Shown here piece after piece: positions 17,200 through 26,115 of a stretch of DNA of 64,000 nt. The first letter of the stretch is position 1. Every line of letters begins with the position of its first letter. The DNA is taken from NCBI RefSeq assembly GCF_004769635.1, contig NZ_RQGH01000014.1:62001-126000 (forward strand). The letters are read 5' to 3'. The notes beneath the pieces are model-generated. The model saw only the letters and a list, made by a program, of their open reading frames with translations, had not been told where the DNA came from and ran no database searches. Source of the DNA: Leptospira jelokensis (GTDB lineage Bacteria > Spirochaetota > Leptospiria > Leptospirales > Leptospiraceae). Made by a program: the position numbers and the translations under genes.

Positions 17200-18753
17200 A
17201 TGCGGCATTTTCTTTGGTTTTTGTTTCTAATTTTCAGTTTTGCCCAATTGCCATTGGAAGCGGAAGGGTTATTGCTTTGGGAGGATTGTCTTTGGATTGG
17301 GTTGGAACGCAATGTCCACTTAAAATTGGAAAAAACCAAGTCGGAATTATTTCCCATATTACTGAAGGAAAAATGGAAACAATACCTTCCCAAATTAGGA
17401 GTTCATTATTTTGGCATATTCTCGCGCAACAAAGAACAAATTGACCAAGAATACCGAGACGTACGAATCCAAATCCAACAAATGATATACGATGGTGGCG
17501 AAACAGAACGAGAAAAACAAAAAATTGAAATCAAACAACTCATCCAAGCAGAAGAAAAGAAAATCATAAGGGAAAAGGTCTTTAGGTCTATTTCAAATCA
17601 CTATTTTAATGCCAACAAACGCTTGTTTATTGATTTGATATTCCAAATGAGAAAAGACAGGTATACATTGGAAAGGGAAAAACAAAAAACGGAAGTGGCT
17701 TCAGGGACGATTGCTCCCAAAGAAGAAAAAGTTGGTAGGATTTGGGAAGCGGAGTTTGAGTCAAAACGAATCCAAGCAAAATCACAATATTTATTAGCCA
17801 ATTTAGAATTGAAGCAATCGATGTTTTTGGAACCTGACGAGGTTTTCCAATTAGAACCAGGATTTTTGGAAAGGATCCAAATCTATCCACCCATTTCCAC
17901 TGTTACGGAAACCGACGAAAATCATCCCTTACGGAAAAAGAGTCGGTTGCAGTTAGAACTTGTCTCATTGGAGGAAAAATCCTTAGAGAATGATTGGAAA
18001 CCAAAATTCCTTTTAGGAGGTTACGTCGGTCGGAATGGAAATTCTGGATTTCCATTGCAAAATGAAATTTATGGAATTAGTTTTGGTGTACAAGCAAACT
18101 TAGGTGGATCAAGTGTTTCATCCAATTCGCAAAACGGAACCCAGTCGGAGGGGAATGGAATCCAAAGGATTCCAGGTTATGGTCCGCAACCTGTGGGACC
18201 AGGTGAAAATTCATATCAAAGTGGATCCTTTGGACTATTTGATGAAATGGGAAGAGAGAAAAAAAGATTCGATGTCCACTTAAGCCATGAACAAGCATAT
18301 TTGGAAAAATCACAAAACGAACTGATCTTAAAAAATAACAGTAAAGCAACGGAAATCAAACTTTCAGAAGCATACCAGAAGTATTTGTTATATTTAGATT
18401 GTACAAAAGCAGCCATTTCTAATCTAAAAAAAAAGAGATGGGAACGTAACTTAGCCTTAATTTCTGAATTAGAATATATGAAAATGGAAGAAGAAGTGTT
18501 CCTTCCATTTGAAATGGCCATCGATCATTATTTTACTTATTTAAGTTATGCCTTAGAGATGGCCTTGTATTTAGGGGAAGATCCTTTTTCCAATCGTTAT
18601 TACCACTTAAAACAAGAGAAGTCAAATCACGAATTGGTAATGATTTTAAAGGATTGGAGTTTTTCCAATCCATTCAAAAAAAACCAATCTACGGAACCAA
18701 ATCTAATGAAACCAAACCCTTTCCTCTGGGAGGAGGGTTATGAAAAACGTTAA
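17200..18753 (+). CDS. TolC-like outer-membrane efflux protein
   Basis: 517 residues from ATG 17200, where a signal peptide starts (HFLWFLFLIFSFAQLPLEA). The mature part is dominated by long charged helices in two halves, separated by short beta-like segments (GVHYFGIFSRN and LGGYVGRNGNSG), the layout of TolC/OEP channels. A Gly/Ser/Asn/Pro-rich insert (about residues 300-345) interrupts the second half. It opens a long operon that also encodes an HlyD-type adaptor and two RND subunits, fully consistent with an outer-membrane duct. The next start lies 14 bases inside its 3' end. No obvious ribosome-binding site precedes ATG 17200, so the exact start is uncertain. Confidence 0.8.
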   Translation: MRHFLWFLFLIFSFAQLPLEAEGLLLWEDCLWIGLERNVHLKLEKTKSELFPILLKEKWKQYLPKLGVHYFGIFSRNKEQIDQEYRDVRIQIQQMIYDGGETEREKQKIEIKQLIQAEEKKIIREKVFRSISNHYFNANKRLFIDLIFQMRKDRYTLEREKQKTEVASGTIAPKEEKVGRIWEAEFESKRIQAKSQYLLANLELKQSMFLEPDEVFQLEPGFLERIQIYPPISTVTETDENHPLRKKSRLQLELVSLEEKSLENDWKPKFLLGGYVGRNGNSGFPLQNEIYGISFGVQANLGGSSVSSNSQNGTQSEGNGIQRIPGYGPQPVGPGENSYQSGSFGLFDEMGREKKRFDVHLSHEQAYLEKSQNELILKNNSKATEIKLSEAYQKYLLYLDCTKAAISNLKKKRWERNLALISELEYMKMEEEVFLPFEMAIDHYFTYLSYALEMALYLGEDPFSNRYYHLKQEKSNHELVMILKDWSFSNPFKKNQSTEPNLMKPNPFLWEEGYEKR

Positions 18754-20101
18754 TCGTAATATCTTTTGGATTCCTATTTGTTTTTTGTTCCAACAATCTT
18801 GCGATTCCAAATTCGGTTCATCCAAAGAATGGCTCAGTATTTTGGCAACTGACGATGCTCCCAAAGTTGTATCCTTTTCACCTGCCTCAAGTAGCCAAAA
18901 TGTACCTTCCCAAACAGAAATTTCCATTGTATGGAACCAACCTATGGAGATCCAATCATGTGTTTCTGCTTTTTCATTAGACCCACCTATAAAAGGGAAT
19001 TTTGAAACGACAGAGTTCTCACTTACGTTTAAGCCTAATCAAAATTTGGTGGCCGGTGGTTATGTGATCCGTCTCACCAAACAATGTGAAAACAAAAAAG
19101 GAAAGGATTTGGACAGAGTGTATTCGATTCCTTTTTCGGTGGTGGAACCTGAGGATCCAAAGGTTGAGGCATTTTTTGTATCATCTGGGAATCGCGATGA
19201 ATGTCTGTCAGGTGGGATTCCAATCAATAGAGTGTTAGGACTTACGGAATCTGTTTGTAATGGAACACCGGGACCACCTACATTCCAGGTTGTATTTAAC
19301 AAACCCATGGACAAAGAGAATGTGGCAATGCTGCTTCGGTTTGAACCCTTCCTTACTTACCGATTGGAATGGGAAACAAGGGAATCGCTTCTCATCCAAT
19401 TTGATTCTTTATTGCCAACTTCTTCACGTTTCCAATTCATTCTTCCATCCGGAGTATTGGCTTTGGATGGCAAAAAAACTTCAGAACCGATACGATTCGA
19501 TTTTTTTGTTGGAGTTGGCGTAACGGATCCTTCCGTCATTGGATTTGGTTTGGAATCACAAAATTGTGGGATCGGTATACAAGAGTTAGGCTCCGCCTCT
19601 CTTTCTCGTTGGGACGCAAATACATGTTTTTGGAGTTCGGGACTTCCCATTCTCACTCCCGAAAATTATCACTTTCGTGGAGGTGATGATGGTACTGGAG
19701 ATTCTGGAGAAACAGGGGCTTGTGCGGACGTGAATACCGACAATTTTAAAATTTTTTTTAATGAGTATATGGACACAACCTCTGTCATTTCTGCTTCAAG
19801 ACTCACTAAAATTTCACCTCCATCATCAAATATACGTTTGTCGTCATGGGTATGGAGCCATTGCCAATCTGAATATCCGTATGGATGCAGAGAATTGACA
19901 TATTCATTTGCGGAAAGTGAAGCAAGCTGTAATGGATCATTATTTGGAAATAATGTAACAGGTGGAGACTTTAATCTAACAAACTCATCCACATCTCCCA
20001 ATTTTTATCCATTTTATGAGTTTCGTTTGGATTCAGATGCAAAGTCAAGTCTTGGGAAAAAAATGCAACATGCATTCGTGATCCAAATGGAGGCAAAATG
20101 A
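18740..20101 (+). CDS. Lipoprotein with Ig-like (Big_5) domains
   Basis: 453 residues. The signal sequence ends in a lipobox FQQSC. It is followed by an Ig-like domain of the Big_5/SbsA type (VVSFSPASSSQNVPSQTEI then IVWNQPM), with a second similar unit around FQVVFNKPMDKENVAMLLRF and a third around FKIFFNEYMDTTSV. The protein contains many cysteines, probably disulfide-linked. GGAGGAGGG gives a strong ribosome-binding site inside the end of the TolC-like gene. It is probably anchored to the outer membrane as an accessory of the export locus; function unknown. Confidence 0.75.
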   Translation: MKNVNRNIFWIPICFLFQQSCDSKFGSSKEWLSILATDDAPKVVSFSPASSSQNVPSQTEISIVWNQPMEIQSCVSAFSLDPPIKGNFETTEFSLTFKPNQNLVAGGYVIRLTKQCENKKGKDLDRVYSIPFSVVEPEDPKVEAFFVSSGNRDECLSGGIPINRVLGLTESVCNGTPGPPTFQVVFNKPMDKENVAMLLRFEPFLTYRLEWETRESLLIQFDSLLPTSSRFQFILPSGVLALDGKKTSEPIRFDFFVGVGVTDPSVIGFGLESQNCGIGIQELGSASLSRWDANTCFWSSGLPILTPENYHFRGGDDGTGDSGETGACADVNTDNFKIFFNEYMDTTSVISASRLTKISPPSSNIRLSSWVWSHCQSEYPYGCRELTYSFAESEASCNGSLFGNNVTGGDFNLTNSSTSPNFYPFYEFRLDSDAKSSLGKKMQHAFVIQMEAK

Positions 20102-20625
20102 AATCCAACTGTCGGTTGTTTGTGTTATTCTTTGTTTCCTGTATTTCCTGTGGCGGGGCAGTTGGTTACTTAAAGTATCCAGTTCCTTTTGGGAGCCAAT
20201 TACTTTTGGTGCCAACTGCTTCGCATATTTTTTCAGACGAATACAGTTTAGAAAAAGACATTTTATCTTTGATAGGTGAAGAATTTGAGCGAAACGGATA
20301 CCAGGTCATTCCAAAAGCGGAATACAGTTTTGCCCTTCACGAATTTCCAGTTCCCAAAGACCATTTGGAACGACTTGAAGTGGAATTGGGTCAAACTTCG
20401 TTATCCTATGAGCCAAAACTCAAACATTGGATTCGCATCGCAAAAGAAAAAGGAATCCCTGAACTTGTTTTGGTTCGATTTTTAAAACCTGAGACAAAAA
20501 ACGAAATCCTGATTCGGTTGTTATGGATTCATATCACAGAGAATGAAATGGAACGATTTGATTGGAAATGGGAAAATTCAAATCGTTTCCCATTTCTAAA
20601 TTCAAAACAAGAGGCAAATCAATGA
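20098..20625 (+). CDS. Lipoprotein of the RND locus, unknown function
   Basis: 175 residues with a signal peptide and lipobox CISC followed by GGA. The domain after it alternates strands and helices; one stretch (about residues 50-75) reads LIGEEFERNGYQVIPKAEY. This resembles small periplasmic lipoproteins that bind partner proteins, but I cannot name a family with confidence. The start overlaps the previous stop by four bases (ATGA), and the end overlaps the next start the same way, so its product is made in step with the neighbours. Confidence 0.7.
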   Translation: MKSNCRLFVLFFVSCISCGGAVGYLKYPVPFGSQLLLVPTASHIFSDEYSLEKDILSLIGEEFERNGYQVIPKAEYSFALHEFPVPKDHLERLEVELGQTSLSYEPKLKHWIRIAKEKGIPELVLVRFLKPETKNEILIRLLWIHITENEMERFDWKWENSNRFPFLNSKQEANQ

Positions 20626-21131
20626 AATCGATATGGGTATGTTTCACGAGTATTTTGTTATTTGGCTCTCAGTTCGCTTGTCATAACGATGAAACTTTGG
20701 ATCAGAAAGATTACCGAATCTTAAAAGATGCGTATTTCTCTGGCCACCTCACAGTCGTTCGTTCTATCTTAGAAGGCAAATTTAAAGAGAAAGGATTGGA
20801 CCCAAAAGAAACCATTCTCTATTTAAAATCATTATTTTATCTAAAAGACTGGAAAGAGTTTTTTTTGGTATGGAAGGAATCAAAAATCCAATCTCCAGAG
20901 ATGGTATTACTCTATTTTAAGGCGATGTTACTTGTCAAACAGGATGAAACAGTAAAAGAAACTGAGTTAACCCAATTGATGGATTTGGTTATGGTTTCTC
21001 CGGAAGCCATCCTTTTATACCTTCGAGTGAAAAAACACAAGATCAATACAAATGAAAAAAAACTATTTTTGGCCCAAGTGAAAGGATTTCGGAACACTTT
21101 GGATGTATTAGAGAAGGAGTTAGAAAAGTAA
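20622..21131 (+). CDS. Helical lipoprotein of the RND locus, unknown function
   Basis: 169 residues from ATG 20622, which has a GAGG ribosome-binding site and overlaps the previous stop. The lipobox is SQFAC. The rest is helical with repeats of short amphipathic helices (YRILKDAYFSGHL, ETILYLKSLFYLKDWKEFF, PEMVLLYFKAML), reminiscent of TPR-like solenoids. A scaffold role in the envelope complex is plausible but unproven. The TAA stop shares one base with the next ATG. Confidence 0.7.
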   Translation: MKSIWVCFTSILLFGSQFACHNDETLDQKDYRILKDAYFSGHLTVVRSILEGKFKEKGLDPKETILYLKSLFYLKDWKEFFLVWKESKIQSPEMVLLYFKAMLLVKQDETVKETELTQLMDLVMVSPEAILLYLRVKKHKINTNEKKLFLAQVKGFRNTLDVLEKELEK

Positions 21132-21748
21132 TGATGAGTTCCATCCTACAGAAACTGCAGTCCCCAATTGGTTGGGCATATCGGATTTCTTTTTCACTTA
21201 CACAATTTGAATCCAAAACTTGGTTTTATTTTGCAACCTACACTCTGTTATTTTTTCTCAATTGTTTATGGAATTGGGATGCCTTCCAAGAGGAGAACTT
21301 TAACTTACTGACAAGCCGTCATGAACCAAATACCCTGATTCCATTTTGGAAACTGTACCCATTCCAAATTTTGAGTATCTATTTTTTGGCTTTCACATTT
21401 GTAACTTTTACTTCGTTAGTATTATTCCTTCTTTCCTATGCCTTTCGTCTTGAATCAAAAAAACAAGCCTTTCCGATTGTAAACATTTCGTTTCGGTCCT
21501 TTTTTATGTTCTTTTGTATTTTGTTCCTGGGTAATAAAATTTTGGGTTTTTTCCATTCCTATTCAAATTATGGGATGGTTCTTTTTGCTTATTGGATGAT
21601 TTTATTATCTTTCTTTGTGCAATTCTATGCACATTCAGTATCAAACGAATTAGCCAAAACCAATTCATGCAACCCACGTAACTTGGCGTTTATCAGTTAT
21701 TTCTTACCACTCAGTTATATTCTAATGGTTTTGGTGATTTTGGGATGA
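21131..21748 (+). CDS. Integral membrane protein of the RND locus
   Basis: 205 residues with about five membrane segments and a short N-terminal amphipathic stretch (LQKLQSPIGWAYRISFSL). The topology resembles Yip1-like or small polytopic proteins, but no diagnostic motif is seen. Position between lipoprotein and adaptor genes, with one-base and four-base overlaps on either side, suggests it is an inner-membrane component of the same machine. Function unknown. Confidence 0.65.
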   Translation: MMSSILQKLQSPIGWAYRISFSLTQFESKTWFYFATYTLLFFLNCLWNWDAFQEENFNLLTSRHEPNTLIPFWKLYPFQILSIYFLAFTFVTFTSLVLFLLSYAFRLESKKQAFPIVNISFRSFFMFFCILFLGNKILGFFHSYSNYGMVLFAYWMILLSFFVQFYAHSVSNELAKTNSCNPRNLAFISYFLPLSYILMVLVILG

Positions 21749-23145
21749 AACTTGAATTATTAAAAAAAGTGGCCTACCAAAAACTGAAAAACATTTTCAT
21801 TTTGGCTACAATCTACCTCTTCCTTTCGTTTTTCTACTCAAGGTTTGCACCTGAAAACCTTCGGTATCGTTTGCCAATGCTTTCAAAGATTCTTGTATTG
21901 CGATTATTTGAATCAAACACAAACGAAACAAACGAAAGCCCTCTCCCAAACAAAAATCGTCACTTCCAGAATCCTAGAGTCGTGGAAGAGAATGAAGTGA
22001 TGGAATTTCCTGCGATAGTGGAGCCAACAAAAGAAATTTTTATCCAAAGCAAACAAGTAGGACGAATCAAAAAAATCCATATTGAGGAAGGCCAATCCGT
22101 CAAAAAAGGTCAATTATTACTCGAGTTAGATGATGAACTCATTCGTTTGGAAGGGGAAAGGTTACAACTCAATTTGGTTGCCGCAAAATCACAGGAAGTG
22201 ATCACACGAGAAAAATGGGAACATGCTAAAAAACAAATAGAGGTGAAAGTAAGGGAGATCGATAAAAAAACAGAATGGGTGGAATTGGCCAAAAAAGAAT
22301 ATGACCATGCAAGTGATTTAAAATCAAAAAAAGAAATCCTTTGGAAACAGGGTTACCTCTCAAGTCCAGAATTTGAAAAACTGAAATTGGATGAGGAGAC
22401 CAAACTCACTCATTTTAAAAATTTAATCCGAGAACGAGAAAATTTGTTATCGCTCGTGTCCGTACCCACAGAACCCAACATGGTTTCGTTTGATGAAAAA
22501 CTAAATCATTGGAAAAACCAAAATACCGTTTTGGAAAAGACTGAGTTTGAACTCAGTGTATCAAATAGTAAAATCATCCAAAACCAAATCAAAGCAAATG
22601 AACAATTGAAAAATGATTCCAAACTGTATGCTCCAAAATCAGGGAAAATTCTAAAGTTAAATGCCAAAGAAGGTGAAATTACGAATCATCTGCCTCTATT
22701 AAGTTTGATGGAAAATAATGAAATTTCCGTATCGTTTCATGTTGGTGAACGAGAGTTACATGAGATCCAGTTGAAAAAGGAAGTGCAATATCTCCCTTCA
22801 ATTTCGAATCAGACCATTGCCATTGGAATCTTGGAAAAAATGAATGGGTACTTAGATCCCAAATCACATGGAATTTTAATCAAGGCGAAACTCATTAAAC
22901 ATTACCAATCGCTTTTGCCAGGGATGTTTGGAATTGTGAAAATCAATTCTTCTCTTAAAAAAGAAAAAATATTAATTCCCACCAGATCCTTGTTTGGTGA
23001 CTTAAATTCTGGGTTTTATATCCATTTGAAATCGGAGAACGGTATTCAAAAAAGGTTTGTCCAAATCAAAACCTATTCTGAAAGCGAATCAGAAGTCATC
23101 GCTGGACTTGGTGCTCATGAATCCTTTGAAATTTTGCCTTTATGA
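21745..23145 (+). CDS. HlyD/RND-type periplasmic adaptor (membrane fusion protein)
   Basis: 466 residues with an N-terminal membrane anchor (residues 16-32). The lipoyl-like half-motifs are clear: VGRIKKIHIEEGQSVKKGQLL before, and LYAPKSGKILKLNAKEGEI after, a long coiled-coil hairpin (about residues 135-300). A beta-barrel and membrane-proximal domain follow (GMFGIVKINS, then ILIPTRSLFGDL). Such adaptors join an inner-membrane pump to a TolC duct. The order TolC, accessory lipoproteins, adaptor, RND is unusual but complete. The ATGA overlap couples it to the RND gene. Confidence 0.9.
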   Translation: MKLELLKKVAYQKLKNIFILATIYLFLSFFYSRFAPENLRYRLPMLSKILVLRLFESNTNETNESPLPNKNRHFQNPRVVEENEVMEFPAIVEPTKEIFIQSKQVGRIKKIHIEEGQSVKKGQLLLELDDELIRLEGERLQLNLVAAKSQEVITREKWEHAKKQIEVKVREIDKKTEWVELAKKEYDHASDLKSKKEILWKQGYLSSPEFEKLKLDEETKLTHFKNLIRERENLLSLVSVPTEPNMVSFDEKLNHWKNQNTVLEKTEFELSVSNSKIIQNQIKANEQLKNDSKLYAPKSGKILKLNAKEGEITNHLPLLSLMENNEISVSFHVGERELHEIQLKKEVQYLPSISNQTIAIGILEKMNGYLDPKSHGILIKAKLIKHYQSLLPGMFGIVKINSSLKKEKILIPTRSLFGDLNSGFYIHLKSENGIQKRFVQIKTYSESESEVIAGLGAHESFEILPL

Positions 23146-26114
23146 AGGGATTGTATGAACTGTATGTAAATCGAAATCGATTGTGTTTGGTTTTGGTTTT
23201 TTTATTCTTCATTGTATTACTCTTTCGATTGCAAGAGATTCAAATCAAACTTCTGCCTGAGTTAACGCCACTAAGGTATTTTATTGTGACCGATTTTCCA
23301 AATCATTCAGCAATTGATGTTGACCAAACGGTTAGTTTGCCTTTGTCCAATCGAATTTCATCTTTAAAATCAGTGAAACGAATCAGAACAAGTTCTGTTT
23401 ATGGAGAATCTAGTGTTCAAATAGATTTACAATTTGGTTCTTCCGTTTCGGAATTCAAAGATGGGCTTTACCAGTTATTGTATGAGATAAAAGAATACCT
23501 ACCTTTTGGTGTGAGAACACCAAAATTATTAGCTAGAAGTGAATACGAAAATCCATTTGTAGAGATTGTAATCCCCAAACCAGAAAATCGCAGTTTATTA
23601 GAGTTTGATTATCAATTGCAAAGGATCATGGAACAATTGGAAAGGATTTCCGGTGTCATAAGTGTGATTTGTTTTGGTGATGAGAAATCAAATGTTCTGA
23701 TTTCATTGGACCAAAACCATTCCAAATTTTTCCCAATCAAACTGAGAGACTTAGAATTCCAAATCCAATCTGGATTACAAAGTGGTTCTTTAGGAAAATA
23801 TTATGGAACCAAAGAAGCAACAGAAATCAAATTCCAATCCGAGATCTCAGACAGTTTCATTCTAAAACAGTTTCCAATCCATTTAGGGAATGGCGAATTT
23901 TTTCCTTTAGAGCGAATCTCTCGCATCACAAAGGTTCCATCTCGAAGGAATTTTATGACAAGATGGAATGGGGAAGAGAGCATTTACATAAGAGTCGCCG
24001 CTGACCCAAACCATAACCCGCTTCAGATTGCAAAACAAATTGATGTTGTTTTAAGCAATAACAATGGATTGCCAGGAATCAAGATTGTATCAAATTCTGT
24101 TTCGGAATTAAGGGCCCAACTTTTTCAGTTCTTTATTTTTTTTCTGATTAGTTTTGGTTTTGCCTTACTCTTCTCGTATCTTCTATACCAAAACTTACAT
24201 GGAGTGATCATTTTATCATTATCAGTCTGTTTTACCCTCGTTCTATTTTTACATCTTTTGGTATTGTTTTCTATTTCCATCAATTTACTCAGTTTGAGTG
24301 GGATTTCTGTTGGGATTGGAATGTTGTTTGATGCTAATAATTTAACATATTATTCAATCGATACAGAATGGAAGAAGTCCGAGGAATGTCCGCATTTTAT
24401 CAAAATGGAAAAAGGAGTTCGTTCCATTTGGACCTCACTTGTGTCATCAAGTTTCACTACCATTATCGTATTTTTACCCCTTCTTTTGTATGTGCATGAA
24501 TGGAGGGAGTTCTTTTTTGGGATTGGCCTTTGTATTGTTTTGTTACTATTTTCCTCACTCTGTTCTTCTATCATTTTTGTTCCCTTGTTTTATGTAAGTT
24601 TAGAAAAATTGATTCCGAAGTCCCATCTTCCTCCGAATGCCTTTGCCTTTCTTGAAAGGTTACGAAAAAAAATCTCCTCGTGCGTAAGTGATACCTTTAT
24701 TCGGAGGAGTGGTTTCCTTTTCGGATTACCAATCCTAATGATTGTCTTCCTGTATTTTCCAAAATTTCTGATTTTCCCAGAACCGCACCCGGTAGGTAAA
24801 ACCATCCAATTGTTTCCAAAACAAAATATTTCTGATCAGGAATTAGGAGGGATTTTATTACAAATGTCTCATGTTTGCAAAATAAATGAACCTAACATGA
24901 ATTTGCTTGTGATTCCCATTGGTGGAAAGAAGTTTCAAACTCTTACGGAAACTGCGGTTCCTTTTCAAATCAAAATCTTGGGTGAAGGAAATCATTTTGA
25001 ATGTATGACAAAACTCACACAGTTGTTTCCGGAATCCAAGTGGACAATAAAGGTTCAGGACATTCCTTCTGAGATTACGAAATCATTACCCTTCCAATCA
25101 AAAGACCATCTTACCATTTTAAACGCAAATTGGGATTTACTTGTGCAATTTTATGAAATGGTAAAAAACACAAATCACTCTTTAGATGGAAAATTTTCTT
25201 ATGAACCAAAACCAGTTGCCATGGAATTTTGGTCTCCCAAAAAAATTCCCATGGGAATGGAAGGTGCAGATCCAGATGAGTTCCGGAGGCAAATTTTGTA
25301 TGCCAATCATGCAAAGTACTTAGGGACCATTGGACCTGGAGAGAAGGAAGAATTATTCCTCTCTACAAACTGGAAAGAAAATTCTGTATTGGGTGAGGAA
25401 AATTGGAATGAGAATCATTCCAAAGAAACAATGGCGATTCAAAAATCCATCCCAATCGAAGGTTTCTATGATAAAAAAATGGAAACTGTATATGAAGATT
25501 ACAAAAGAGAGTCGGGTTTGTATTATTTAGAGTGGTTCGGTGGGAATCGTCTGATGCAAGATTCTCTCTTAGATAAAACAAATGGATTCCAATTTTTTTT
25601 ACATTCAGAAAGAGATGAAATCGTAAATTTTTTTATCATACTTTCGTCTCTCCTATTACTTTCATTTTGTTTTGTATACTTATTATTGGTTGCCATTTAT
25701 GAATCGTTCCTAAAGCCATTTTTACATCTATTTGTTTGTTTGGTAGTTTTTGTAACGGCCATGATCACTTTATTCTTATTAGTTTCTGAAATCCATTTTG
25801 GGCATTACATTGGGATCGTCATCCTCCTTGGAGTTTCTGTGGATAATATCTCAATTTATGATGAAAAATGGAGAGAATTTTCTTACATCCAAGGAACCGA
25901 GATTCGAAATGCCAAAGTACTCCATTGGATAGAAAAACCAGTCCTTTTGAATTCTGGAACGACTGTCTTTGGATTGTTGCCTATCATTGTTTTGAATCTT
26001 ACTGGCATGGAATTTGTTCGTTCGATCGCAATATCGATGTTAATTGGAATTTTAGTATCCTTATTCTTTTTTTACTTTTTGTACCCCAAATTGTTTGGAA
26101 AGAATTGGGTTTGA
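23142..26114 (+). CDS. RND-family inner-membrane transporter subunit 1
   Basis: 990 residues with the RND layout: one helix, a periplasmic loop of about 300 residues (LLPELTPLRYFIVTDFPNHSAIDVDQTV), a block of six helices, a second loop, and a further helix block. In the TM4 motif the usual DD pair reads FDAN (Asp397 kept, second Asp replaced by Ala398). The TM10 motif contains Asp901 in GVSVDNIS. The second periplasmic loop carries little similarity to multidrug pumps. It is coupled upstream to the adaptor gene and downstream to a second RND-like gene, suggesting a mixed trimer. Substrate unknown. Confidence 0.88.
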   Translation: MKGLYELYVNRNRLCLVLVFLFFIVLLFRLQEIQIKLLPELTPLRYFIVTDFPNHSAIDVDQTVSLPLSNRISSLKSVKRIRTSSVYGESSVQIDLQFGSSVSEFKDGLYQLLYEIKEYLPFGVRTPKLLARSEYENPFVEIVIPKPENRSLLEFDYQLQRIMEQLERISGVISVICFGDEKSNVLISLDQNHSKFFPIKLRDLEFQIQSGLQSGSLGKYYGTKEATEIKFQSEISDSFILKQFPIHLGNGEFFPLERISRITKVPSRRNFMTRWNGEESIYIRVAADPNHNPLQIAKQIDVVLSNNNGLPGIKIVSNSVSELRAQLFQFFIFFLISFGFALLFSYLLYQNLHGVIILSLSVCFTLVLFLHLLVLFSISINLLSLSGISVGIGMLFDANNLTYYSIDTEWKKSEECPHFIKMEKGVRSIWTSLVSSSFTTIIVFLPLLLYVHEWREFFFGIGLCIVLLLFSSLCSSIIFVPLFYVSLEKLIPKSHLPPNAFAFLERLRKKISSCVSDTFIRRSGFLFGLPILMIVFLYFPKFLIFPEPHPVGKTIQLFPKQNISDQELGGILLQMSHVCKINEPNMNLLVIPIGGKKFQTLTETAVPFQIKILGEGNHFECMTKLTQLFPESKWTIKVQDIPSEITKSLPFQSKDHLTILNANWDLLVQFYEMVKNTNHSLDGKFSYEPKPVAMEFWSPKKIPMGMEGADPDEFRRQILYANHAKYLGTIGPGEKEELFLSTNWKENSVLGEENWNENHSKETMAIQKSIPIEGFYDKKMETVYEDYKRESGLYYLEWFGGNRLMQDSLLDKTNGFQFFLHSERDEIVNFFIILSSLLLLSFCFVYLLLVAIYESFLKPFLHLFVCLVVFVTAMITLFLLVSEIHFGHYIGIVILLGVSVDNISIYDEKWREFSYIQGTEIRNAKVLHWIEKPVLLNSGTTVFGLLPIIVLNLTGMEFVRSIAISMLIGILVSLFFFYFLYPKLFGKNWV

Positions 26115-26115
26115 A

